A stretch of DNA of 14,360 nucleotides. Origin: an uncultured Sulfurimonas sp. Lineage in GTDB: Bacteria > Campylobacterota > Campylobacteria > Campylobacterales > Sulfurimonadaceae. Made by a program: the position numbers and the translations under genes. Numbering within the stretch: the stretch's first letter is position 1; each line of letters opens with the position of its first letter. Below the pieces are notes generated by a model that searched no databases, was not told the DNA's origin, and saw only the letters and a list, made by a program, of their open reading frames with translations. Positions 1-7,191 of the stretch are shown here, one piece after another. The stretch is taken from positions 1-14,360 of the forward strand of contig CALDOC010000513.1 of the NCBI GenBank assembly GCA_937914675.1, read 5' to 3'.

Positions 1-799
1 CAATCGCGTCTCTATTCATATCATCCATCTGCGTGCTCATGGCTTTTTGATACATCCCAACCAAACGATTCGTCTCAATCATTTGCGTCATCATTTTAAC
101 GGCGTTAACGTTACTCTTTTCAACAAAACCTTGTTCTACGGCTCCACTGCCTTGAACGCTTGCAAGTTTCTCGACGTCTTCAAAACTATATAAATTATCG
201 CCCTCTTTTTTGAGTAAACGAATGTTTTCCGGTTGCGCGATAAACAAGCTCTCAAGTTGAGTAAACTTCGAACTATTTGGCAAAGTGGTATTTATTTGAC
301 CATTTTTATCTACGTTAATGACGCTATCTTGAATATTTAAGGTTATGCCTTTGCCCGTTTTAAAATAATCATCCGGTAAGACTTCATAGCCCGCTTTAGT
401 AATAAGCTTTCCCTCGTCATTAGTCGTAAAAGAGCCGTCTCGCGTCAACCTTACTCCAGCTGGAGTTTTAACGGCAAAGAAAAGTCCTTCTCGAGAAAGA
501 GCAAAATCTAAAGTATTTGAACTCTGTTGCATGGTTCCAACGGAATGGTCCGTGTAAGCGTCAACGACTTGTGGCGCTCGAGTCATTGTTCTGTTTAAAA
601 ATTGCGCACTCTCTTTCGTGTTATTATCAAGGTTTAACTCATCTCTAGCTTCTTTATAAACGCGCATAAAGTCGCCTATAACTAAATTATCCTCTTTAAA
701 TCCAGCAGTGTTAACATTCGCCAAATTATTTGCGATAGCGTCAAGACGATTAAACTGAGTAACCATTCCCGCCGCTGAACTGTAATAACCTGTTTGCAT
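1..799 (-). CDS. flgF: Flagellar basal-body proximal rod protein FlgF (FlgG2 type), 3' end cut by window edge
   Basis: FlgF is a structural subunit of the proximal flagellar rod, exported by the flagellar type III system and assembled in the periplasm. Reading the minus strand from the ATG at 799 gives 266 codons without a stop before the left edge. Residues 24-35 (NNLANVNTAGFK) are the rod/hook family signature, and the start MQTGYYSSAAGMVTQFNRLD is the Campylobacter FlgF/FlgG2 form rather than FlgG. The visible end carries the conserved C-terminal helix (MIETNRLVGMYQKAM). The family is about 270 aa in this group, so only a few codons are missing. An AAGGG ribosome site lies 6 nt before the ATG and a sigma-54 promoter lies at 832-849. 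The next gene to the left is probably flgG, but that is not visible. FlgF against FlgG is decided by N-terminal resemblance from memory. Confidence 0.93.
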   Translation of the reverse strand, partial: MQTGYYSSAAGMVTQFNRLDAIANNLANVNTAGFKEDNLVIGDFMRVYKEARDELNLDNNTKESAQFLNRTMTRAPQVVDAYTDHSVGTMQQSSNTLDFALSREGLFFAVKTPAGVRLTRDGSFTTNDEGKLITKAGYEVLPDDYFKTGKGITLNIQDSVINVDKNGQINTTLPNSSKFTQLESLFIAQPENIRLLKKEGDNLYSFEDVEKLASVQGSGAVEQGFVEKSNVNAVKMMTQMIETNRLVGMYQKAMSTQMDDMNRDAI

Positions 800-831
800 G
801 AATTTCCCTTAACATTAGTTAAATACTTATA

Positions 832-849
832 AAGCAAAGAGTGTTCCAA
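832..849 (-). promoter_or_regulatory. Sigma-54 (RpoN) promoter of flgF
   Basis: On the minus strand the sequence TTGGAAC-ACTCT-TTGCTT has the -24 GG (846-847) and the -12 GC (834-835) separated by exactly 10 nt, as sigma-54 requires. It also matches the extended TTGGnAC/TTGCTT form. Transcription would start near 822, giving a leader of about 23 nt with a good ribosome site before the ATG at 799. RpoN control of rod and hook genes, through FlgS/FlgR, is established in Campylobacter and Helicobacter; applying it here is inference. Confidence 0.9.
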
Positions 850-868
850 ATTTGCTTTAGCCATAACT

Positions 869-1393
869 TTAAAATTTATAATTTAAAGTCAAACCTTTGT
901 AATCATTTTCTAAATTAGCTGTAAAAGTAATTTTTTTATATGAAGACGCAAAGTAAAAACTTGAAATTGTTCCTAACAAAGCTCCCGCAATAACGTCTAT
1001 AGGATGATGAGCCTTTGCTTCAAGTCTACTATATCCAGTAAATATGGCTCCTAGATAAGCTGGCCAAGCATATTCAAATCCATAACGCATATGAATAAAA
1101 CTAGCTCCAGCGAACGCCCTTGACGTATGCCCTGATGGAAAAGAGTCTGTGCTTGAACTATCTGGTCTTTTCTCATTAACTGTATACTTCAGAATAAAAG
1201 TTGCGCCCATTGTCGTAGCGTATGATTTATAAAACTGATGTTGACCTTCTACGTCATCAACGTACAACGTTGTAGCGTAAGCGGTCGCAGGAATAAGCAT
1301 TTGAAAGATATCACCAACTTTTTTAATATTATCTTCAGCAGTGAGTGTGGAAACATTAAAAAGAGTAACTAAACTTAATATTATTTTTTTCAT
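869..1393 (-). CDS. PAP2-superfamily phosphatase, secreted or membrane-associated
   Basis: This 174-aa protein carries the full acid-phosphatase signature of the PAP2 family. K69-x6-R76-P77 is motif 1, P86-S-G-H89 is motif 2 with the catalytic acid His, and S122-R123-x5-H129-x3-D133 is motif 3 with the His that takes the phosphoryl group. Family members dephosphorylate lipids such as undecaprenyl pyrophosphate, phosphatidic acid or lipid A; the substrate here cannot be read. Residues 1-19 look like a signal peptide (MKKIILSLVTLFNVSTLTA), and only weakly hydrophobic segments follow, fewer than in typical six-helix members. The C-terminus alternates like a beta strand and ends in Phe (GLTLNYKF), which resembles an outer-membrane beta-signal. 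The ribosome site is weak. It lies upstream of flgF, but the sigma-54 promoter separates them, so a flagellar role is not implied. It is divergent from rpoD. Confidence 0.88.
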   Translation of the reverse strand: MKKIILSLVTLFNVSTLTAEDNIKKVGDIFQMLIPATAYATTLYVDDVEGQHQFYKSYATTMGATFILKYTVNEKRPDSSSTDSFPSGHTSRAFAGASFIHMRYGFEYAWPAYLGAIFTGYSRLEAKAHHPIDVIAGALLGTISSFYFASSYKKITFTANLENDYKGLTLNYKF

Positions 1394-1485
1394 ATTTATA
1401 CCGATTTTTCATAAATACTACAATTCTATCGCTTTATATACGCTGAATTTCTTTTTACAATCAGGATGACTTAAAAATATTTGGG

Positions 1486-1491
1486 TATAAT
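1486..1491 (+). promoter_or_regulatory. Sigma-70 -10 box of rpoD (TATAAT)
   Basis: A perfect TATAAT in the context TTGGGTATAATCC sits in the space between the divergent PAP2 gene and rpoD. Transcription would begin near 1498. No TTGACA-like -35 is visible 17 nt upstream, only AT-rich DNA, which fits the -35-poor promoters of Campylobacterota. The box lies inside the longest open frame of rpoD, which argues for a start further downstream. Confidence 0.75.
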
Positions 1492-1531
1492 CCACCTTCT
1501 TAAAACCTTAACTCATGGAGCATACTCCGAT

Positions 1532-3403
1532 ATGACAGCCAAAGAACTCAACAAAGCTATAGAAACCCTATTTATCGAGAATAAAGTAAAAAATTGTTTG
1601 ACTTATGAATCAATACTAGAACTTTTTGAAAAACAACCAACCTCCGCGCAGACCAAAAATATATTTAAATTAGTAATGAAACATAAAACTTGCATATACA
1701 CCTCTTCAGAACATGCAAAACGAATGAATGACAAAGAAGCTGAGGCGAGACGCAGCGCTCAGAGGAAAATGCTCGAAAACAATGAATCGGATTCATTTGA
1801 CATTTTAAAAGAACATGAGCTACTAGAGTGGTCGCGTTCAGATTCTCCAGTGCGTATGTATCTTCGTGAAATGGGACAAATTCCTCTTCTTACAAAAGAA
1901 GAAGAGATAGAAATAAGCAAAAAAATAGAAGGTGGAGAGAGCATCATAATAGACGCAATCTGTTCAGTGCCATATCTTATAGAGTTTATTTTGGACTATA
2001 AAGAGCCTCTCATAAACAGAGAACGCCGAGTAAAAGAACTTTTTAAAAGTTTTGAAGATGAAAAAGAAGATGAAAAAGATGACAATGGAGATGATTCCAA
2101 CGACTCCAATGAAGATGAAGAAGAAGTAGTGGAAAAAGTCCTTACGGCTAAAGACAAAACAAGAGTTGAAAAAGTTTCAATTAGTTTCAAAGCTCTTGAA
2201 AAAGCAAAAAAAGAGTGGATTAAATTAGCGGAGAGCATGCCGGAAGAACTCGATAATGAGTACACTGAAGAATTGATTCACTATTATCTAAACGTTACGT
2301 TTAAAAAAGCGGTTTTAAAAGAAAAACTTTTAGACCTTGGACCTACGTCTAAACTAATCAATGAATTAGTAAAAGCTATGGAAACAGCGCTTAAAAGCGA
2401 CGATGGTTACGATAAAGAACTTAAACGCCTTGAGTATAAATTACCTCTTTTTAACGCGACTCTAAAAGCAAATCATAAAGTTTTGGTAAATAAAATTCAA
2501 GAATTAAACAAAGAAGACATTTCGAGCATGGTTCCCGAAGCGACTATGGTCTCTACGTATATGGAAATCAAAAAGTTAGTGCAAACAAAAGAAGCTTCAA
2601 AAAATAGTTTTGACATGGAACCTGAAAAACTAGCCGACATTTTAGAGCAAATCAAACGCGGTAAAAACATATCTGAAATTTCAAAAACCAAAATGGCGAA
2701 ATCAAATCTTCGTCTCGTTGTCTCCATAGCGAAACGATACACTAACCGTGGACTTCCTTTCCTTGATTTAATTCAAGAGGGAAACATTGGTCTTATGAAA
2801 GCCGTTGACAAGTTTGAGTATAAAAAAGGCTATAAATTTTCAACGTACGCCACGTGGTGGATTCGTCAAGCGATTTCAAGAGCTATCGCCGACCAAGCGA
2901 GAACAATTCGCATACCAATTCACATGATTGAAACAATCAATCGCATTAACAAAATTATGCGTAAACACTTGCAAGAAAACGGTAAAGAGCCAGATGTTGA
3001 AACAATCGCGTTAGAAGTTGGCCTTTCGGTTGAAAAGGTTAAAAACGTAATAAAAATAACTAAAGAGCCTATCTCGCTTGAAGCCCCGATTGGTAGTGAA
3101 GACGATGGACGTTTTGGTGACTTTATCGAAGACAAATCATCTCTTTCTCCGTCTGACGCGATACTAAAAGATGATTTAAGAGTTCAAATTGAGAGTGTTT
3201 TAGAGCAACTAAACGAAAGAGAAAGAGCCGTTATTAAGCTTCGCTTTGGAATAATGGACGACGAAAGCGACAGAACCCTAGAAGAAATAGGCAAAGAGCT
3301 CAATGTAACCCGTGAACGCGTTCGTCAAATTGAATCAAGCGCGATAAAAAAGCTAAAACACCCTAAAGTTGGTCGTAAACTTAAGAACTACATAGAAGAG
3401 TAA
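1532..3403 (+). CDS. rpoD: RNA polymerase primary sigma factor RpoD (sigma-70)
   Basis: This is the housekeeping sigma factor that directs core RNA polymerase to -10 elements. I start it at the ATG at 1532 (MTAKELNKAIETL), giving 623 aa, about the size of C. jejuni RpoD. The open frame extends to a TTG at 1481, but the -10 box overlaps that codon, and a GGAG lies 11 nt before 1532. In this numbering: region 1.1, 1-80; region 1.2, 104-136 (DSPVRMYLREMGQIPLL); a very acidic low-complexity stretch in the non-conserved region, about 174-201; region 2 with the core-binding and -10 melting helices, 388-463 (NRGLPFLDLIQEGNIGLMKA, YATWWIRQAI); region 3 from about 466; region 4 helix-turn-helix, 583-608 (LEEIGKELNVTRERVRQIES). 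All catalytic-core contacts look intact. A small unrecognised gene follows 8 nt later and is probably cotranscribed. Confidence 0.97.
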   Translation: MTAKELNKAIETLFIENKVKNCLTYESILELFEKQPTSAQTKNIFKLVMKHKTCIYTSSEHAKRMNDKEAEARRSAQRKMLENNESDSFDILKEHELLEWSRSDSPVRMYLREMGQIPLLTKEEEIEISKKIEGGESIIIDAICSVPYLIEFILDYKEPLINRERRVKELFKSFEDEKEDEKDDNGDDSNDSNEDEEEVVEKVLTAKDKTRVEKVSISFKALEKAKKEWIKLAESMPEELDNEYTEELIHYYLNVTFKKAVLKEKLLDLGPTSKLINELVKAMETALKSDDGYDKELKRLEYKLPLFNATLKANHKVLVNKIQELNKEDISSMVPEATMVSTYMEIKKLVQTKEASKNSFDMEPEKLADILEQIKRGKNISEISKTKMAKSNLRLVVSIAKRYTNRGLPFLDLIQEGNIGLMKAVDKFEYKKGYKFSTYATWWIRQAISRAIADQARTIRIPIHMIETINRINKIMRKHLQENGKEPDVETIALEVGLSVEKVKNVIKITKEPISLEAPIGSEDDGRFGDFIEDKSSLSPSDAILKDDLRVQIESVLEQLNERERAVIKLRFGIMDDESDRTLEEIGKELNVTRERVRQIESSAIKKLKHPKVGRKLKNYIEE

Positions 3404-3411
3404 AAACAAAT

Positions 3412-4095
3412 ATGACTTTCGAAGAACAATGGATAGAATACGATTACAACCCCTTTGTGGTGTTTAATATCAATGGAAAAGTGCTATCTTTAAATTCAGA
3501 AGCGCAATTTTTACTAGGCGTGGCTACGCCTAAAGAGCTCTTTGCTCTTGCAAAGGCTTACGCAAGCGTCACTTTTGGTTTTAAAACGACGTTTGTAAAT
3601 TTAGAGTTTGGTCGCTATAAATTTTTTGGACTTACCATCGGTTATGAGAATGAAGATAAAATAGGAGTTAAACTCTATCAAGCCCCAACTTTTAAGCTGA
3701 ACAAGCCTAAATCAGATGGCGAGCTAACAAATATTTTTGCCATAGTCGATTTATGCATAGCGACAAACTCCATGACTTCAGATATTAAATACGTTAAGAA
3801 TTATGACCCCACTATTCCAGAGATTATAATTAATTCCAATAAGCTTATTAAAGTTTTAAATAAAATATATTCTTGTCTTCAAGATAACGATCAAATCACC
3901 ACTGAGGTCTATTACAGAATTGGCGAGCATATAAAATTTGAAGATAAAAAATATAGCATATTTTCCATTACCGTGAGTGCGGATAATATAAACGACAAAC
4001 AAAGAAATGAACTAAAAGTATTAGTCGAACATAGCGACTTTTACGTAGACATAAAAAGCGACTTCACCATTAACATTCCAATGATCACATCTTAG
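3412..4095 (+). CDS. Unrecognised protein: PAS-like domain plus degenerate histidine-kinase-like region
   Basis: I do not recognise this 227-aa protein by name. Residues 8-95 resemble a PAS fold (NPFVVFNINGKVLSLNSEAQ followed by alternating strands). Residues 105-190 read like the segment of histidine kinases around the end of the phosphoacceptor helices and the start of the ATPase domain: DIKYVKNYDPTIPEIIINSN, then LIKVLNKIYSCLQD, where kinases have an N-box (NLLxNA). The N-box Asn, the G-boxes and an obvious phosphoacceptor His motif are missing, so catalysis is unlikely. There is no membrane segment or signal peptide, so it is probably cytosolic. It starts 8 nt after the rpoD stop with only a weak ribosome site, suggesting cotranscription and perhaps translational coupling. 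Its last 11 bp overlap the convergent membrane gene. The domain reading is by eye; a role in sensing or sigma-factor control is only a guess. Confidence 0.72.
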   Translation: MTFEEQWIEYDYNPFVVFNINGKVLSLNSEAQFLLGVATPKELFALAKAYASVTFGFKTTFVNLEFGRYKFFGLTIGYENEDKIGVKLYQAPTFKLNKPKSDGELTNIFAIVDLCIATNSMTSDIKYVKNYDPTIPEIIINSNKLIKVLNKIYSCLQDNDQITTEVYYRIGEHIKFEDKKYSIFSITVSADNINDKQRNELKVLVEHSDFYVDIKSDFTINIPMITS

Positions 4096-4618
4096 GCGCA
4101 AAGCCTTTTGAACCAATGGAACCAACAACTATACCGATTAAGAGCGATGGCAAATAGATAGCGATATTTAGAACGTCATTGTTTTTTAACGCAATGAAAC
4201 CTAAAACCAAAAAAACGTATGGCACGATTCTAAAAATGGAGACGCCGCCTCTTACTCCATGCTTCACGCTTTTCATGCTAAAAGTTTTTATTTTCGCTTT
4301 TTCTTCTTTTACTATCTCCCTCAAGTCGAGTTCTTCAACCGGAGAGTTATTAATAGTCTCATCGTCGTACAGTTCATGAGGATCTTCAATCTCATCTAGC
4401 AAATCTCTTTTATCTTCATAAACATCAGATGAAATTTGAGCGTTTATCATCTTTTGATACGCAAACGCCGAACCTAAGATTACAAACAGCGAACTAAGAT
4501 ACGCCACTTGAATATTTACAAAAAGTTCAAAAGAGTAAAGATAACTCAATAAAACAATCCCTTCGGTTATTAAAACAAGGCTAATAGCTTTTTTCACCAT
4601 AGTCCTCGTCGTCTTCAT
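4085..4618 (-). CDS. Conserved-looking four-helix membrane protein of unknown function
   Basis: The 177-aa product has two hydrophobic hairpins, at about residues 8-28 and 36-54, and again at 129-146 and 150-170. They are separated by a long acidic cytosolic-looking loop (about 60-125, with EDKRDLLDEIEDPHELYDDE). I recognise no catalytic motif. The first 38 bp overlap the AtpZ-like gene, so it is the third gene of the hemL operon and probably translationally coupled. The start is uncertain: the ATG at 4618 has GAAGAGA touching it, while the ATG at 4600 (MVKKAISLVLI) has GAGG 3 nt away and gives a more typical membrane-protein N-terminus. Its 3' end overlaps the convergent gene by 11 bp, with no terminator visible. 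Being next to an AtpZ-like protein suggests a membrane bioenergetics or assembly role, but that is inference. Confidence 0.8.
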   Translation of the reverse strand: MKTTRTMVKKAISLVLITEGIVLLSYLYSFELFVNIQVAYLSSLFVILGSAFAYQKMINAQISSDVYEDKRDLLDEIEDPHELYDDETINNSPVEELDLREIVKEEKAKIKTFSMKSVKHGVRGGVSIFRIVPYVFLVLGFIALKNNDVLNIAIYLPSLLIGIVVGSIGSKGFAPKM

Positions 4619-4907
4619 TCTCTTCGAGTTGCTTTTTTATCGCGTATCTAGGTTCTTTGGCTAACTCTTCATACATCTTGTATTGTTTCGAGTAGGCCTT
4701 GTAAACGTTTACAATGGCGGCCGCGACGCCTATGCCGACTCCAACCCAGAACAACCAACCTATGTCGGTCATGCGGCGAAGCAGCCAGCCTATGCCAACG
4801 CCCATAAGAACAGCGACAACCATAGAAATGCCAAGAGATAAACTATCGGCGGCTTCTATTATTGGTTTTATTCTAGGTTTATGCTCTTCTTTGGTATTAT
4901 TGTCCAC
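4581..4907 (-). CDS. AtpZ/AtpI-family small membrane protein
   Basis: This 108-aa protein has the layout of the ATPase_gene1 (AtpZ/AtpI) family: a polar N-terminus, a conserved SLGISMVVAVLMGVGIGWLL helix (about 23-43), a short DIGWLF turn, a second Gly-rich helix (about 49-71) and a charged tail rich in Glu and Asp. Family members are accessory to the F1Fo ATP synthase (c-ring assembly or ion handling) and usually sit at the head of the atp operon; here no atp structural gene is adjacent. It begins at a GTG inside the last codons of hemL (11-bp overlap) and overlaps the next gene by 38 bp, so the three are coupled. I recall a similar small membrane protein next to hemL in Campylobacter. Family assignment is fairly good, function less so. 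Confidence 0.82.
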   Translation of the reverse strand: MDNNTKEEHKPRIKPIIEAADSLSLGISMVVAVLMGVGIGWLLRRMTDIGWLFWVGVGIGVAAAIVNVYKAYSKQYKMYEELAKEPRYAIKKQLEENEDDEDYGEKSY

Positions 4908-6192
4908 TTTTTATCGCTTTAAACACTCTTTCGCTCGCCGCTATGGTCGCTTCTATCATCTCATCGGTCGTAGCCGTGGATATAAATCCAGTCTCATAAA
5001 GCGAACAAGCAAAGTAAAAACCTTCATCTAACATGGCGGAATGAAACTTCGCGAAAAGCCCGGTGTCGCTCCTGCAAGCGTCCGCAAAGTTTTTAACTTC
5101 ATGTTCATTGAAGAAAAAGCCAAACATGCTTCCTCTCACGTCAACTTGCATAGTTATCCCCTGCTCTTTGGCCGCGTTTCGCATGCCATGGACAAGTCTC
5201 GTCGCTCTCTCTTGTAAAACCGTCATTACTCTCGCGTTTTGTTTTAGTTTACTAAGCGCCGCGTATCCCGCCGCCATGGCGACTGGATTTCCACTTAACG
5301 TTCCCGCTTGATAGACTGGACCATCTGGACTGAGCATATTCATAATTTCTTTGCGGGCTCCAAACGCTCCAACTGGCATGCCGCCACCGATAACTTTTCC
5401 AAGAGTGACTATGTCGGGAGTCACGCCTGTAATGGATTCAGCGCCATGCAAAGAGCCTCTAAAGCCGCTCATGACTTCGTCAAAAATAAGTAACGTTCCA
5501 TTTTCATCGCAAATTCTTCTTAGTTCATGCAAAAACTCTTTGTCCGCTGGAACGAGCCCCATGTTTCCAGCGATTGGCTCAATGATAACGCAAGCTATAT
5601 CTTTAGAATCAGCAAAACATTCTTTTACGCTTTGAATGTTGTTGTATTCGGCTAAAAGAGTGTGTTTTGTAAAGTCGGCCGGAACGCCAGGGCTTGATGG
5701 ATGTCCAAAAGTCGCCGCGCCAGAGCCCGCTTCGACCAAAAGAGCGTCGCTGTGGCCATGGTAACAACCGGTAAACTTAAGTATGTCGTCTCGATTTGTA
5801 AAACCGCGAGCGAGACGAATGGCACTCATAACCGCCTCCGTTCCACTGCTAACGAAACGAACTTTTTCAATGGAATCAAAAAATGAAACCACTAGTTTTG
5901 CTAGTTCCGTTTCCGCGAGAGTTGGCGCTCCAAAACTCAGGCCGTTTTTTACCGCGTCCAAGACGGCTTTTTCTATGGTTTCGTCACGATGGCCAAAAAG
6001 TAGAGGACCCCAACTCTGGACGAAATCAACGTATCTGTTTCCATCAATGTCAACCAAGTAAGCGCCCTCCCCTCTGGCTATAAAGATTGGAGTTCCTCCA
6101 ACGCTTTTAAATGCTCTAACGGGAGAATCAACTCCGCCTGGGATTAAATTTTGCGCTTCTTCAAATGCGACTTTAGACGCTTCTCTATTCAT
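4897..6192 (-). CDS. hemL: Glutamate-1-semialdehyde 2,1-aminomutase
   Basis: HemL converts glutamate-1-semialdehyde into 5-aminolevulinate, the last step of the C5 route to heme, using pyridoxal phosphate in the cytosol. The 431 aa match the usual family length. Visible markers are NLIPGGVDSPVRAF (15-28), the phosphate-binding SSGTEA (115-120), YHGHSDALLVEAGSG (144-158), IIEPIAGNMG (203-212), IFDEVMSGFR (236-245) with the ring-contacting Asp238, and TLGKVIGGGMPVGAFG (263-278), in which Lys266 forms the Schiff base. The ATG at 6192 is preceded by GAGG 10 nt away. It is the first gene of an overlapping operon with the AtpZ-like and four-helix membrane proteins, and is divergent from the TonB-like/flgA operon. 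Nothing unusual is seen in the enzyme. Confidence 0.97.
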   Translation of the reverse strand: MNREASKVAFEEAQNLIPGGVDSPVRAFKSVGGTPIFIARGEGAYLVDIDGNRYVDFVQSWGPLLFGHRDETIEKAVLDAVKNGLSFGAPTLAETELAKLVVSFFDSIEKVRFVSSGTEAVMSAIRLARGFTNRDDILKFTGCYHGHSDALLVEAGSGAATFGHPSSPGVPADFTKHTLLAEYNNIQSVKECFADSKDIACVIIEPIAGNMGLVPADKEFLHELRRICDENGTLLIFDEVMSGFRGSLHGAESITGVTPDIVTLGKVIGGGMPVGAFGARKEIMNMLSPDGPVYQAGTLSGNPVAMAAGYAALSKLKQNARVMTVLQERATRLVHGMRNAAKEQGITMQVDVRGSMFGFFFNEHEVKNFADACRSDTGLFAKFHSAMLDEGFYFACSLYETGFISTATTDEMIEATIAASERVFKAIKSGQ

Positions 6193-6219
6193 GAATTCAT
6201 AACCTCAATATTTTTTATT

Positions 6220-6225
6220 ATTATA
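6220..6225 (-). promoter_or_regulatory. -10 box of hemL (TATAAT)
   Basis: The minus strand reads TTTGCTATAATAATA, a perfect TATAAT with an upstream TTTGC extension, giving a leader of about 20 nt before the hemL ATG. A -35 is not obvious. It faces away from the TATAAT of the TonB-like gene at 6252-6257, so both promoters share a short divergent control region. Confidence 0.7.
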
Positions 6226-6251
6226 GCAAAGTTGTATTAATCTATATTTGA

Positions 6252-6257
6252 TATAAT
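6252..6257 (+). promoter_or_regulatory. -10 box of the TonB-like/flgA/ubiX/coaD/tmk operon (TATAAT)
   Basis: ATATTTGATATAATCCCC contains a perfect TATAAT and closely resembles the rpoD promoter (TATTTGGGTATAATCC). Transcription would start near 6264, 24 nt before the TTG start. It lies 26 bp from the divergent hemL -10, and no clear -35 is present. Confidence 0.72.
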
Positions 6258-6287
6258 CCCCTGAAAATACAATAAAATGGAATATTT

Positions 6288-7190
6288 TTGAATAGATCTA
6301 CTTTTGCTCTTTTTGTCGCGCTTTTAATCCATCTATTGTTCTTGGCGCTGTTTTGGATATTGGGAACTATCGTTCGAGAGATTCCAAAGAGTCAAAAGCC
6401 AAAAGAAGAAAAAATAAAGATTTCTCTCAAAGAGATGCCTAAAACAGATAAAGATACGGGCAAAATTAAAGAAAAAATAGCGCCAACTCCCATAGCTCCG
6501 CCAATGCCACAAGGCAAGCAACTCAAAGAAATTATCAAAAAACCGCCTCTAAAATATGAACCAAAAAAACCTATAAAAAAACCAGAACTTAACAAGAGCG
6601 TCCAAACAAAACTCAAGCCGACGCCACAACCTAAACCTAAACCTGAACCAATAATTGAACCTTTGCCTCCGCAAAAAATACATATTCCCTTTTTAGCTAA
6701 AAAAACAGATGAAAACATTACCAAAAAACTAGAAAATGAGACAAAACCTAAAGACGCCATGGCTTGGATGTATGAAGACAAGAGTGAAAAAGAGAAAGAA
6801 ATAACAAAACAAAAAGCTTCAGCCGGTGGAAACATTTCACAAAACATAAAAGAGTTATACGGAGAAGAGTTTGGAAAATTGACCAAAGGTCAACAAGAGT
6901 ACATTATTGACAATCAAGAAATCATGAGGAGAATAACGCAGCAAGTTTTAACTCGCGTCGCGCGGGTAAATTTGTCTCAAGACCTAAACGTCAACAAAAG
7001 TAACGTCATCGAGTTTTATCTTCATCCAAACGGAGACATGACGGACTTCAAATTTTTAGAAAAAAGCGGTTATTACGTTCTTGACGACACGACGAAAGAG
7101 ACGATAGGCTACGCTTACAGTCGCTACCCTCGACCTAAAGAAAAAACCCTTATCAGATACAACGTATTTTACAATTTAGCAAGATACTAG
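6288..7190 (+). CDS. TonB/TolA-like envelope-spanning protein
   Basis: The 300-aa product has a single N-terminal membrane anchor (about 6-26, FALFVALLIHLLFLALFWIL), then a long Lys/Pro-rich periplasmic spacer (about 32-140 with PKPKPEP-type runs), an alpha-helical charged section, and a C-terminal TonB-like domain (about 214-298). That domain shows VIEFYLHPNGDMTDFKFLEK, then SGYYVLDDTTKETI and YPRPKE, the usual spacing of TonB_C. Such proteins couple inner-membrane proton-driven complexes to outer-membrane partners. No exbB/exbD or tolQ/tolR is nearby, so its motor partner must be encoded elsewhere. Translation starts at a TTG with GGA 6 nt upstream; no ATG lies nearby in frame, and the anchor needs this start. 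It is first in its operon, with one base between its stop and the flgA ATG. TonB or TolA identity is unresolved. Confidence 0.83.
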   Translation: MNRSTFALFVALLIHLLFLALFWILGTIVREIPKSQKPKEEKIKISLKEMPKTDKDTGKIKEKIAPTPIAPPMPQGKQLKEIIKKPPLKYEPKKPIKKPELNKSVQTKLKPTPQPKPKPEPIIEPLPPQKIHIPFLAKKTDENITKKLENETKPKDAMAWMYEDKSEKEKEITKQKASAGGNISQNIKELYGEEFGKLTKGQQEYIIDNQEIMRRITQQVLTRVARVNLSQDLNVNKSNVIEFYLHPNGDMTDFKFLEKSGYYVLDDTTKETIGYAYSRYPRPKEKTLIRYNVFYNLARY

Positions 7191-7191
7191 A

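Noticed and set aside
1481..1531. Longer rpoD reading from a TTG at 1481
   Set aside because: The TATAAT box lies within these codons, there is no ribosome site for the TTG, and the ATG at 1532 gives the normal epsilonproteobacterial length.
4714..6083. Several plus-strand open frames across hemL and the AtpZ-like gene
   Set aside because: All are antisense to strongly supported genes and lack ribosome sites.
6392..6886. 164-codon minus-strand open frame opposite the TonB-like gene
   Set aside because: Its Gly/Phe/Ser-rich hydrophobic sequence is the antisense image of the Lys/Pro-rich spacer; no start signals.
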